Shown one piece after another: positions 43,894 through 55,881 of a stretch of DNA of 64,000 nt. Under the pieces are notes generated by a model, which did no database searches, was not told the DNA's origin, and saw only the letters and a list, made by a program, of their open reading frames with translations. The first letter of the stretch is position 1, and every line of letters starts with the position of its first letter. The position numbers and the translations under genes are program-made. The stretch lies in assembly GCA_018417955.1 (NCBI GenBank), contig JACTVC010000043.1:30463-94462 (forward strand), read 5' to 3'. This stretch comes from Laccaria trichodermophora (lineage: Eukaryota > Basidiomycota > Agaricomycetes > Agaricales > Hydnangiaceae).

Positions 43894-45966
43894 TCAGAGG
43901 TTATGTCTAGTGCGGTACTCCTTCAGGAGGGTCAGAGAATTCTTTAGATCAGTGGCGGTGCCCCAGGTGTTGAATTGCGGGCTGTAGTTCACCCATCTTA
44001 TCAAGTACTTCAGAGTGGCTTTCTTCCCAATTCTCTGGTGGCCCACTATCTTTTCCACTTCAAATTATTCTGATTCAGGTCACCACATGAAGGACTTGGG
44101 TAGTGTAGTTCGGTCACTGTAAGTGTCATCTTCTGTATACTTTTTAAGGTGTTGAATGTTAATCACAGGTGAACCAGGATAATTGTCCCCCATTCTGAGA
44201 CGGTAGACATTAGGATTTATCTTTTGTAGTACCTCGAAGGGTCCAATCCAGTGTGGGGTGAGTTTAGCATCCTCGCCTTTTGATTCTACCCATTCCAGGG
44301 AATGCGGATTCACTAAGACTTTATCTCCCTCTGATAGTACGAGCGCTTCACATCCTTTGTTGTGACTATGAGCTTGATGATGTTGCGCATGAGCTATTGA
44401 TTGTCTTGCACTGTCCCGCAACATTTGGAGTTTAGCTAACCAATCTTCCGAGGTAGAACATTTGATTTCGTTTTTCTCCATTCCTTTAGGCGTCAAGAAA
44501 TCCATCAGGGTACGCAGCTCAAATCTGAGCATCAAGAAATTCAGAGTCATCCCGGTCGAACTGTGGACACTAGAATTGTACACCCATTCTAGCAGCGGTA
44601 GCCATAAAGCCCATTCTTCTTTGTTCTTGGACACAAACGCCCTCAGCATTATCTCTAGAAAATGGTTCACAATCTCTGTCTGCCCATCATGCTGAGGGTG
44701 ATGAGAGGACGATAGCGACATCTTGGTATGTAAGAATTTTGTGACCCCCCTCCAAAAATCTGAGGTCCATCTAGGGTCTCTATCACATATTATGCTCTCT
44801 GGCAGCCCAAATCGGCAGACTATTTTCTTGATGAACAAAGCGCTGAAATCCTCAGCATTTAACCCAGTAGTAGTTGGCGTAAAGGTGCCATGTTTGGTCA
44901 GTTGATCAACTGTAACATGGATGGTGTTGAACCCTTCTGACCAAGGAAGATTCACATTAAAATCCATGGATACCGATTGGTATGGTCTGCTGGGGATCGG
45001 ATTAGGTATGAGATACCCATATTTATTGAAATTTGGGGTCTTAATCTTTTGGCATACATCGCAGGTTTGGATGAACTTGATCAAGTCCGCCTTCATTCTT
45101 TTCCAATAGAATTTTGTGCTCAGTTTTTGCCACAGTTTCTCTGGTCCTTGGTGGGCACCTTCAAAGGCTTGTTCATGCGCTTCTTCGAGGATCAGTTTCC
45201 TCTGGCTCAACGGTATGCATAGCCTCGGCTGGTAGTCGGTGTCTCTAAAGAACATTAGTCCGTTGTTGTTCCTGAAGAAGCAATGTCCTGGCATCCACTG
45301 ATCCACTTTTGTCTTAGGGTTATCCCAGACTTTCAAAAACTGGGGATCTTTTGAATAGCCGTCTACCCAATCCCGAAGTGTCTCTTCTCCCAAATGTACC
45401 AGTAGGTTGGGAGGGGGATTGGATGCTCTCCAGTATTCACTAGTCGCTTCTTCCATCGGGTTTGTTGATGAAGTTGACTGCACGCTTACCCCCAGAGGTG
45501 CTTCTCTTTCCCTGTGTTTCGAGCTACGTGTGTTGACATGAGCCACTTTGACTTCCTCCAAGCAATCCATGATGTTGAAAGCCATGAAAGCGGCTTTGCC
45601 CATGGAGGGGTTTGCACAAAAATCTATATGGACTGGGCTCATCTCCAACGAGGCTGTTTCATCACCAGCTGGAGAGTCTTGGAGGGGTGGAGCATGATAC
45701 AATTGCGACAGAGGATCAACGTTAGAGTGCTTCCTACCTGGGCGGTGGACTATGGATAGATGAGGGGCATAGGCTGAAAATATGGTTCCCCAAGCGGCTA
45801 ATCGTTGATTGGAGTTTTCATACATTTTGGCCCACTGTAGAGCTGCATGGTCTGTGACTAATGTTACTTTTTTGCCTTCGATAAAAGGCTGGAACTTCAC
45901 GAGCCCCTCTTTTGCTCCTAAGGCTTCATGCTCTGTCGTCGAATAGCATGTCTCAGCTGACTTAAG
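43894..45966 (-). pseudogene. Ty3/gypsy chromovirus pol, 3' part (RNase H end, integrase, chromodomain)
   Basis: A 633-residue open frame (45981-44080) starts in KDZ-end sequence. It then gives RNase H (STTEHEALGAKEGLVKF, VTDHAALQWAK, FSAYAPHLSIVHRPGRKHSN), the integrase zinc block (HEQAFEGAHQGPEKLW to CDVCQK), and the catalytic DDE positions MDFNVNLPW, ICDRDPRWTSDFWRG and QHDGQTEIVN. After two stops near 44065-44079 a chromodomain-like tail follows (EVEKIVGHQR, YLIRWVNYSPQFNTW), ending at 43894. Several Arg sites are Cys or His. The upstream half lies at 55882-56183. No LTR was identified in 43585-43893. Confidence 0.85.
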
Positions 45967-46029
45967 AGTGGTGGGCACCACTTATATGATAACTTATAGT
46001 CAATTGCCTGCACAATCATTTATTTGCAG

Positions 46030-46560
46030 CCCAGTAAAGAATGAAATGAAATGGCTAAGGCAAATAGAATGATATGTGTCTTATTTCATTCTAAAGTCCA
46101 TCATTGCCTCCCCAGGGCGATATTTTAGATATTTCATTTCTCCCTGGAGCTATTTATCATTGCTTCCTCCAGGCAATATTTCATTGCACCCTAAGATTAT
46201 TTATCATTTCTTCCCTAGAGTGATATCATTTCTCCCTAGGACCATTTATCATTGCTTGCCTAGGGCAATATTTTTAGCATTTCATTCTTCTCTAGGTCTG
46301 TTTATCATTACTCCCCTAGGCGATATTTTTGGTATTTCATTCCTCCCTTAGGGCAATATTTTAGCCATTTCATTCCTCCCTATGGCTATTTATCATTACT
46401 TCCCTAGGCGATATTTTAGCCATTTCATTCCTCCCCATGGCTATTTATCATTACTTCCCCAGGCGATATCTTAGCCATTTCACTCCTCCCCAGTACCATT
46501 TATCATTTCTTCCCTACTGCAATATTTTCAGCATTTCATATCATTGCTTTTCTAGACTAA
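46030..46560. repeat. Left subterminal array of the KDZ element
   Basis: About eight imperfect units of roughly 60-70 bp with TTATCATT(A/G)CTTCCCTAGG-CGATATTTT and CATTTCATTCCTCCC. They lie between the left end and the transposase stop. Confidence 0.8.
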
Positions 46561-46572
46561 GAGATAATCTAC

Positions 46573-49500
46573 CTAATCATCAAAGTCTAAGTAATTGTCC
46601 TCGTTAAGGTCATCCACTTCATTTTCGCTGGCTCCATCCTCAATCTCACCCTCATTACCTTCAATGTCATCTTTGTCAAATACCAATGTCTCCGTGTCAC
46701 CATCCAGTCCAACATTCACAGACTCTGCATGTTCATGTAGCAGGTGCTCATAATCTCCCGCCCATTCTGGGGACCCCCATCCCTTTGAGGTATGGCAGCC
46801 AATGGACAGCACATCGCTCTGCCATGTGACTACAAATCGCGGCTTGCTTATGTGCGTACCCTGAAACCCCACTCAAGATGGTTGCATCAGCATGCCTGTG
46901 CAAAGAACTGCGCTCACACCACCAATCTGCCTTCCACTGGTGATAAACTATTACCCGCTGCATTTCCTCTTGAACAATCAACAATTCTTCCTTCCATCTA
47001 CGCATCCAAGCTCTCGCTTTCGCCCATTCAACTCGCATACCCTTGTTGAACTCCTCCTCACCCAACGTTGTCTCAGAATTGCTTGAGCCATTGACACATG
47101 GCACGAGCCAGATCCATGTCGGCTGATAGCGGCTGTTAGAAACGTCGTTAGGCTCTCTTCCTGGACCACTGATATGCTCCTTCTTGAGTTCCTTCAACCG
47201 CATCGACCAAGAACCATTTGGGTCAAGGCGACCCAAAGCATGCCAGGCAGACCAGTATTTTTCAGCAGCTCGTTGGGTCTTGTTTTCGAAGCGTTTGTAG
47301 AGGGTGAGCATCTTCGTATTGGGCCTGTTTCCGGTTCCAGATATGTTGAGCTTCTTGAAGTACCAGAGACCTTGAATAACCTGTCGCTGACGCCGGATTT
47401 CAGCAAGAGCATCTTCGGCTTGAGGTTCACGAAGACGCCGTTCGAGCTGACATATGTCCTTCAGCTCAGGGAGAGCTTGGATATGAGATGGCAGCAAAGA
47501 AGGGAGATATAACGGGATATTCTCCAGAAGGGTGTCAGGTGGCAAAGATGCCATGTACATTCCAGGTTCAGCAGGCGGCTGCATACGAGACAAGAGGGAG
47601 GCGACATGGGGTACATAAACAAGCTGGACCTCGCGCCAATTTTGAATGAGGTGGTGGAGCGCGTTACGTTTTTCTTGAAGCTCCCCAAGTTGTTTGCTCG
47701 TCTTGTGCCCTTTTGGCTGGGCGGCTTCACGGCGAAGAAGATACCTGATGTACTATTAGAGAAAAATAGCGACATTGAGAAATTTCACGAACTGACTATC
47801 CTCCAACTCAAAGCCCGAAAGTAAGAATGCTGATAGACTTATTTTATGTCACGGAAGCTTCCCGAGGGCAACTTGGGCAGCTTCTTCCCGTGCTAATGCA
47901 AGCCTGACATCCTGGAGCGTCGTGACTGTGGTACCCTCAGCCACATAACTGAGTGAAAAAAGTGATGGAATTGACTTACCATTCTCAGGTTCCGCATAAG
48001 GATTGGGGGCACTTGGTTTTGCCTCCCACGTGGCAATCATAGCTTCCCATTTCTTGATGACTGAAGGTGAAAAAGTACTGGAAAATTGATTGTATACTTC
48101 AGTTTGCATCACGCTCATTTTGAAAGCCTCTTGCAGTCGTTTTAGGAACAATGCACCTGTCCGAAGGGCCAGTGAGTATGTTATAAGATATACAATAAGA
48201 GATGAGACATACGAAATCCAACGACTTTGCAAAAATTCCAACTGTTCCAATGATCGTTCAAAGTGTCATGTCGCGCGGCCGGCCCCATTTCATGAACGCT
48301 AGGTGCCAAGGAATTCGTGCCCGCCCATGTTGTTTCAATGTCTTCACCAGTCGTCCTCCCAGCACCTTCCATATAGCTCAAGTTGAAGTTATTTCAGCAC
48401 TTCGGCCCATGGCCATTGATGTGCCAACCTGGAATGGCTACGCCAACTTCGGTTGTGTCTGGAATTTGCATTGCTGCTGGGAATTCGGACATGTGCTTTC
48501 GGAAGTTTTTCTACCACTGGCAAATGACATTGTACGTTATGATGATTCGTAGAAGTGTTATGCCCATAAGGGCAGCGAAAACGACGAAATCAACATTGCA
48601 ATATCTAGATAGATGTACATTGGTCCATGAGACAAAGGATGGAATACAATCAACTTACTTCTCCCCAACTTGCAGATCACCAGCTCCATTTTTGCATATC
48701 ATGCAGTGCCTCGAGCAGATAACTAAAACGGCGCCCAAGACTGCATAACCCTGTGTTGAGCGAGTACCAGCACAAACCAGAGCATCATGCTGGGACTCGC
48801 ATGTATTTATCTATTAATATAGCCATTAGGTTGATAACATTCAATTAGACTTGATGTACTCACCTCTTCCTCGTCAACGTGATTTGCGATGTGAGTCTTG
48901 TATTCTCCTTCCGGAACAAAGGCCCCCCAGCCCGGCATGAGTTCTATGTCCTTGAGATTTCGTCGCTTCCCTTTCAACTTAAAGTTACCGTCAATGGCAA
49001 CATAGAGATTGTACAAGAACCTGGGATAACTAATAAGTAATCAAGTTAGGCAAAATGTCGCAAGTTAACTTACAACAAAGGGCCAGCCTGTTCCCACTGG
49101 TCAGGAAGATTTCGCCCAGGGTGCAGGCATGCCGGACACTCCACCATTAGCTCCCCATTTGACATAGCATCAATACCAGCTGGGTCATGGCTGTGAGCAC
49201 TTCACTTGAGAGCCATCAGATTCCTCCACATTCTGAAAACGTGGTGGATCTCACGGTAACGATACTGCAAAATGAAAGATAAGTCAACTTCACATAAGAT
49301 ACAGAAGTGAACTTACGATTGGGGTGGAAAGACTCGCATTATCCGAGCGCCGCAAAAGCGTGTGATAATAGTCATGGAGACTCGTCTTCCCCTGCAGGGT
49401 GAGTTCGTGAAATGTTTCGAGGGCGTCAAACGTGAAGACTGTTTGTGGGCGCGAAAAGGTTGCTGGAAACCATTTTTCATGGAGTAGTTGATTCCATGCC

Positions 49501-50368
49501 GGTAGAGGTCGATCGCCGCAATCACAATAGTCAATTGCGATATAGTGCGGGCCAGATGTGTCGAAGACCAGGAAGTTCTTTGTACCAGGATGAGGACACA
49601 GACACCGCCCTCCAGAATGACCGAGTTGGTAACGATACCCTAGGTTCAGGAGAGTCTCCTTATCAAAAAATTTGCTGTTCCATCTCTATATATAAACCAG
49701 TTAGGCCATTAATTCGTACCAGGTAACAGAGTTCTTACCTCAATCCGGTGCAAAGGGAGGGCCTGATGCAAGGAGACGATGCATTCCGCACATTTCAACA
49801 TCGGCCCACATGAACAGTCCTTGCACTTGATAATTCCAGGTGCACTTCCACAGTTTGCACATGTGCTGTGGTGCAAAAAGTCGCCCAAACCGTCATGTCG
49901 TAGGGCTTCATCTAGAAAAGCCGTCCGAAACTTGATCCATTTGGTAAGTCAATCCTGGCAGAACTTTTGGTCATGCTCAGCACGAAAACCAGTAAGACAT
50001 AAGTCACTCACTGCGGTTGTTGTGAATCTCTTCCTTTTAGAATTTACTGTCGGCTCTTCTTGAGGCCTGGTAGGGTTTTGAGTATCATCAATAGGTTCAA
50101 GTGTTGGCACACCGTCTTCAAAGGTTGTGGGTGGGGGCGGAACAGGCAACCCAGAAGTAGAAATCTCAGCCGGGGGGCCTGAAGTCGAGGAGAGTACCCT
50201 GTGCTGGGCTTGTAGGATGCCGCGTCGTTCATTGGGTTGGTTTACAGTGACGAAAAGAGATTTATTACCAGGTTGAGTGGGCTGGGAGGGAGTTGCCTTG
50301 GGAGGACGTGCCAGTCGAAATCCTGGGGCTAAACGAGTACGTTTCGCTGGAAGCGCCTCTTTTGACAT
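46573..50368 (-). pseudogene. KDZ transposase with CxC2-type cysteine cluster
   Basis: From MSKEALPAKRTRLAPGF at 50368, a disordered N-terminus is followed by the cysteine cluster (CANCGSAPGIIKCKDCSC, CAECIVSLHQALPLHRIE), the GYRYQLGHSGGRCLCPHPG and DTSGPHYIAIDYC blocks, TSLHDYYHTLLRRSDN, and ECPACLHPGRNLP. Then come YVAIDGNFKLKGKRRN and MPGWGAFVPEGEY, FNLSYMEGAGRTTGEDIE, MGPAARHDTLNDHWNSWNF, FSPSVIKKWEAMIATWEA, and a C-terminal region ending in acidic residues at 46573. Multiple short GT-AG introns join these. Lesions: TGA at 49949-49951, TGA at 48394-48396 (after GHGPKC), and a frame slip in a G-run near 46770 (GMGV / SPEWAGDYEHLLHEH). The order and length match full KDZ transposases. Confidence 0.9.
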
Positions 50369-51267
50369 GTTCGATCGTTTGAATAGAGAGCAAATGGTCC
50401 TAGGGCAAGACGACTACGATGCTTATGCAAGTGAGCTCTCGCTTGTGTAAGCATTGTAAGGACTGGTCAGTGATTAGATTTGGTCCATCTAGCCTTCAAT
50501 ACGATAATATTCGCCACGACCATTATATTTTGGGGCAAATCAGGGATACATCTCTATTCACTGATCGTTCAAAAAAACCAGCTGAATTTTAAGTATCAAG
50601 CGTGTACTTCGACTGGGATTCGAGAATGCCTACTTATTCTCAACTTTGAAGCAGCATATTAGTAGTGGATCAATGACCTACGGAGGGGCCATATGAACTG
50701 GAGTCCAGCCAATCTGACTCTCAAGATCTTGATATAGATTGGCGGGGAAGACCTTGAGGGATCCGATAATTTTTGTTTTCGATATGTTTCATTGATTATG
50801 TATTGTACAAGCGACCACAGTGCCGACGCCTGAAAACTTAAAATGTCCTTTTAGTTCACATCAGCTGTGTCAATGGGAATTCACGATCTATTCTAGAAAC
50901 CTTTTCCTTTACTACATTTTGTAGTCTGGCTCTAATAGTAGAATGTACGTTAATATTGCGTTAGAAGAATGCCCTTACAGGCTCACAAGTTCAAGTTTCC
51001 GAACATCAACCACAAATGGGGAATGACGGCAAAGGTCCAATGGTATCTATCATCCAAATCCCATCCCTTGTAAGTTGACCACCACATTATATCCAGTCTA
51101 TTGTTCATGCGCCATTCTAACAAAATACCAGCCTTCGAACATGAGGGAGTCGAAACCAATTTGGACTTATAGGGGCCACACATTTGGAAATCAGAAACAC
51201 ATGTATAATTTTACAAGACGTAAGAGAATGGCAGAGCAGAACAGTCTAGCGAACACTACAATATAAA
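50369..51267. other. Spacer inside the KDZ element
   Basis: About 900 bp between the transposase start and the 3' end of the RNase H1-N-like gene. No ORF with recognisable features. It should contain the transposase promoter, but no element is distinct. Confidence 0.4.
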
Positions 51268-52281
51268 CTACTGGACTGCCTGATCCCTGGGCCCATAAAC
51301 CTCATCATCACCTGGGTTTCGAACACACCAAACTTGGTTCAACCTTTTCGCACATAGGTAGTACTCCTGAGCCAACTTATGAGATGGAAATGATTTCTGG
51401 CGACCGCAGTGAACACAGTGGACCAGGGGCTGAATATTATCCCTGGAGTAATGATGAAAAGTCAGGTATTTGTTAAACAGAAAGAGAGAAAAGAAGAACC
51501 ATTCATCATAGTATACCCCAGTACATTTTCCAACAAGAACCGCATAGTATTTCTTCTCATAAAGACCCTCACAAACTCGAACTGGAGATGTTCGTGCTGG
51601 AAGCAGGGCAGAAACATTGCGAGAAGACAATGTGGTAATGTGGGTCGTCCTTGCCGCAAACAGATACCCGATAAGGGGGTTCATTGGTGCTGTCTGTAAC
51701 GTAGCACTTGGGGTGGTCGTCGCAACAGAAGTGCGGCTGGGTGTGGTTGTCGAGGGACCATTTCTGGCAACAAAATTCATTGACGGCGTCGGCAACGTAG
51801 TGCCCAAGCCAGCTCTCGCAGCGGGAGTGTGGCTAGGAATAGCCATGGAGAGGCCCATTAACACGGAAGTCAGTTCCTGAACCTCAGGCTCGGACTCAGA
51901 GGAAGGATCATGTCAATCGGGGCAATTGAGGCCCATCAATGTGGCAGTCGGTTCCTGGACCTCCAACTCAGAAGAAGGATCACGTCCATCCGAGCAAGTG
52001 TGAGATTGTTGAGGTCTTGAATGGCCGAGGTGACGAAGGAGGTACCGTAGATTATGCTGCTGGAAGGAGGTGGGGTCCTGCAGGTTGTTGGCGGTGTTGG
52101 CGGGCTTCGGTTTTGGTTTCGTAGCCCAATTGATGGGTGGTGGTGTTGATGTGTTGGCTCGAAGCTTAGCTGGGTCTGTAGTTGTGTCAGAAAGGAAAGG
52201 AAATGGGAAAATGGTTCAAGAATGGCGCTCACCTTCTGGTCCACTGGTCATGTCTTGAAGAACGATGTTGGAACGTGTCAT
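51268..52281 (-). pseudogene. RNase H1 N-terminal-domain-like protein carried by the KDZ element
   Basis: Starts MTRSNIVLQDMTSGPEG at 52281, then a GTGAGC intron. A Pro/Thr/Ser-rich stretch holds two copies of a DPSSE.EVQE..A.LMGL repeat, with TGA at 51913-51915 between them. The C-terminal domain reads KKYYAVLVGKCTGVYYDEW, intron, DNIQPLVHCVHCGRQKSF then AQEYYL. This is the pattern (YYAV..G...G.Y..W....P.V......KSF.....A..YY) of the caulimovirus-VI/RNase H1 N-terminal domain, which binds RNA-DNA hybrids or dsRNA. No catalytic RNase H domain follows, and the protein ends PRDQAVQ. Its role in transposition is unknown. Confidence 0.65.
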
Positions 52282-52443
52282 TGTTTGCCCTAGAAGAATT
52301 TAAATAAACCTGCAATGTCCAAATAACGATCGAAAAAACAAACAACCAGTCTATGCAAGTGTAGCATTTCTTAGCATACGCCACATAATCAGGTCACACT
52401 TTTTACTTGTCATATCCCTCTGCCTGCCATATCCCTGCCTAAA

Positions 52444-54985
52444 ATGACTCGCCATGCATGGACAACCGATGATCAGAAGGAGTGGCTTGAATCTCAGAAA
52501 GCAGCCTTCATCGAAGCGAAGCAGAAAGGGAGCACAGCCATGAAGGAATTTTACTGGGGTATTTTCGAAAAGTTCCAAGAGAAATGGCCTGTCGCAGCAG
52601 TTACCGACGATGAAATCACTGCAGCAAGTAGCGCTGAAGTGGCTGTAAAGGTTAAGCACGAAAAATACGATAAGGTGTGTTTGTTGTTTCTGCCCTGACA
52701 GGCCTGACTTACCTAATTACACAGCGTGTGAGGGAATGGTTTCATAACAATATGCGTAATTTGTCTGCACTGCAGGGCGCTGTCCTTAAGATTAAGGCAA
52801 AACCTAAAATGCTTCAAGCCTGGCAAGCATATCACGCGTTAACTTATGAAAAAAAGTGGAAACCATTTGTTGATGAGGCATGGGAGGTTTACAAGACAGA
52901 GTGGGTTTCAGAGAACCCAACCGAAAAGCTGCCGAAGAACCGCTTCCAGATTATGGTTGAGTTTGTGAAGGAAAAGTTCAACAATGAGACCGAGGAGATG
53001 AAGTCACGTTGTGAAGAGTACTGACAAGCACATAGGGAGACTCCATTTCCGATTGATTCCGAGGCAGCTAGAAACCAGCAAATGCAAGCGTCAGTCTAAT
53101 TCATGTATATTTAGGAAGGAAGGGACTTACCTTTGTTTTAAGAGCAATTGAAAAGCTTCCTCGTACGCTTGCAACAATGGGTGAATCTCTCATGCAGCAA
53201 ACTGGGTGGTATGTTACAATCATGGTGGGTGGACCTTCTCCTGAACACGATGGGATGATTTTGACCTACTTGTTAGCAAAATGTTCCTTCAATTTGCACC
53301 AAACCAACTTACGAACATGTTTGTAGGTCGCACACTGGCAAAACGAAGGACAGAAAAACATTTGCGAAGTTTTTAGGTGAGGAGGTATATGACGAAAACC
53401 TCAAGGCTTTCGAGAAATTCCTTCACTCGTCGTTCTGTAAGTATTATAAGAAACTTTTCATCAACATAAACTGACCTTATTTCTAGCCCAAGAGTACTGT
53501 GCTTCTCGGTCCCTCATGAAGGAAGAGATGCCAGATAAAGACGAGGATTTGAATATGAACGACAGTGAGGGTGGCAGCCACGAAGAAGGGGAAAATGACG
53601 GAAAGCTCGACGAAGACAATGAACAAGCTGGGATCGAAGGAGAAGGCGCCGCTTTACCGAAACCACACAGTCCTTCCGAATACGTTAGAAATAAGGAAAA
53701 AAATATAGAGGAGCTGAAGAGGAGGCTTGAGGAGGTGAATGCGCTGTATCCTATCGACGAATTCCTACCAGAGATGAAAAAGCCAAAGCAGACATCAAGG
53801 AAGAGTAGAAGCGGAGACAAGCCTATTGTCAGGCGAGAGTCGTCGAGAATCAAAGATAAGAGGTTCATGAGCAAGTTGTGACTTGTGTGACACTTGGCTA
53901 ATCATTCTCTTCAGCGTTGCCGCCACCACTGCTGCACCAGATTCCACTACTAAGCCTTCGGATGGTGTTGGGTGATTGCAAGAGCCCGAGAATGGCACTA
54001 CGGATAACGACACGTCAGCTTGTCTCGCAATGGTCGCCCCTTCTAATGACCTCTTGGCCACCCCAACAATTGACCAGTCTCAGGCTCCTCTCGAGGGCGA
54101 TTCAACAGCCGTTGCTCGCATTGAGCACACTCACGACCCCACTCCTCCATCTGACGGTCCAACTGCCGTCCACAAAAGTGCTTCTTCACCTGCCCAAGTT
54201 CACGCAACAGCCAAACTTCCTGGCGAGCCTGCCCCCAACGCTACCAATTGTCCCCCTTCGACAAACGCCGGCAGATCGGAGGACCACGCAACCGATACCT
54301 TCAAGGCTTCAGGCTGTGAGGGGCAAGCAGGAGACGTGGATATGCAAGACGTGATGTCCAGCAACTGCCCATCGTCTGCACGAGTTGATGAAAATATACT
54401 GTCGTGGCTTACCTTGATGTTGGGATACTTGCATGGTCTTTCGGATAATGTCGCCTGGCAGACCTTGGTGACTGAATTTGTCGATTTTGAGAAACGTGGG
54501 CCTCCTCATGGAGTAGGTTCAACCCTGCCGTATTGTTGAATGATGTTAGCTGATAATATACGGCATAGAACTTACCTACGAAGTCACAACCTCAGGAGGT
54601 CTCCAACTGGATCAGGAGTAAGAAGAAGGACGTTGTTCCTCTCCTCAAACTCGGTCCATATGCAAAGTCATTCCGGCAGTGGTGGATGGCAATGCAGCCA
54701 GATTGGAGGAAAGAGGGAGAGTCACTTGTGCGTGATGTCCCACGAGGCGAAACTTGGCAGGCGTTGAGGAAAGGAGGTACCGCTGGCATATACGTCGTCA
54801 TCGTCGGCCTTTCCTGGTGGATCAAAGCTCAGCATGCTGAACGCGACCCTATCACCTGGACTGTCGTCGATGATGTCTCATGGGTGATTCAAGAAATGAA
54901 GAAAGGCATGGTTCCCTCTGTACCGGCCCCTCAAAAGCGAGTTCGCAAGGATGATCAAACGGTTCCTTCAGGTAAAAGAATGTGA
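52444..54985 (+). pseudogene. KDZ-associated large protein of unknown function
   Basis: Opens MTRHAWTTDDQKEWLESQK. Spliced exons give DKRVREWFHNNMRNLSALQG, AWQAYHALTYEKKWKPFVDE, TMGESLMQQTGWYVTIMVGG, RTHTGKTKDRKTFAKFLGEE, an acidic region, KNIEELKRRLEEVNALYP (coiled coil), and a Thr/Pro/Ser-rich linker with TGA at 53973-53975. After an intron near 54510-54580 comes a C-terminal domain with SFRQWWMAMQPDWRK, DVPRGETWQALRKGGTAGIY and VVIVGLSWWIKAQH, ending PSGKRM. I recognise this as the companion ORF common in basidiomycete KDZ-rich regions, but it has no assigned function. It is transcribed opposite to the transposase and toward the right end. Confidence 0.7.
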
Positions 54986-55329
54986 GCTTATTGCTGCCAC
55001 CACTTTATAATTGATTTCCTTTGCTGATACTCACCTTACCTAGCCGTCGTGATTCTGAATAATGACCTTTATCAATCAGTCCTTCGATCGCAATCCCGTC
55101 AACCTATGCTGTCATCTCATTGCTGCTTATTGTTCCTGTTTATGCACCTACATATATATTGATTTTAATATTGCCTCTTCTACCATCATCGGCCCTTAGG
55201 ATTATAAGGACAGTAGTTCACCAATTACATTGATTCAAGTAGCGAGACATAGATAACTTTGCTCCAAATATATTGGATTTTGTGACTAAATGTTGAGGCT
55301 AGTACTACAAGTTATGAACCATGCTGGTA

Positions 55330-55800
55330 AATAATGATAAATAATCCTAGGGAGCAATGAAATATCTAAAATATCGCCCTAGGGAAGCAATAACTAGAAG
55401 CAATGATATATGTGCTAGGGAGAAATGAAATATCTAAAATATCGCCCTGGGGAAGCAATGATATATATGCTAGGGAGAAATGAAATATCTAAAATATCGC
55501 CCTGGGGAAGCAATGATATATATGCTAGGGAGAAATGAAATATATAAAATATTGCCCTGGGGAAGCAATGATATATATGCTAGGGAGAAATGAAATATCT
55601 AAAATATTGCCCTGGGGAAGCAATGATATTTATGCTAGGGAGAAATGAAATATTCAAAATATCGCCCTGGGGAAGCAATGATATATATGCTAGGGAGAAA
55701 TGAAATATCTAAAATATCGCCTTAAGGAGTGAATGATAAATAGCTATAGAGAGAAATGAAATGCATAAGATATTGTCCTAAACAAGCAATGAAATTCATG
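55330..55800. repeat. Right subterminal array of the KDZ element, 55-bp period
   Basis: About seven units of GCTAGGGAGAAATGAAATATCTAAAATATCGCCCTGGGGAAGCAATGATATATAT-type sequence (given here by key parts only: GAAATGAAATATCTAAAAT, CGCCCTGGGGAAGCAATG). The unit start near 55446 recurs at 55501. It is the inverted counterpart of the left array but far more homogeneous. Confidence 0.85.
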
Positions 55801-55881
55801 TCATAGTTTTACTGGGCTGCAAATAAATGAATGTGCAGGTAATTGACTATAAGTTATGATAAGTAGTGGTGCCCACTAGTG

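Larger units (their letters stand above)
45967..55881. mobile_element. Complete KDZ (Kyakuja-Dileera-Zisupton) DNA transposon, 9.9 kb
   Basis: The ends are AGTGGTGGGCACCACTTATA on the left and the complement of ACTAGTGGGCACCACTACTT on the right. They continue as inverted repeats for about 90 bp (AACTTATAGTCAATT, CCTGCACA-TC, TTTGCAGCCCAGTAAA). GACTTAAG (45959-45966) and GACTTAAA (55882-55889) form an 8-bp target duplication, as known for Zisupton/KDZ elements. The insertion splits a gypsy RNase H frame (WSCTFKS / AETCYSTTEHE). Cargo: KDZ transposase (minus), an RNase H1-N-like protein (minus) and a large unknown protein (plus). Each gene carries one to three lesions, so it is recently dead or nearly so. 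Confidence 0.9.

Noticed and set aside
55330..55800. Regular 55-bp repeats that might suggest a CRISPR array.
   Set aside because: Units are contiguous with no unique spacers, the genome is eukaryotic, and the array is a KDZ subterminal repeat.
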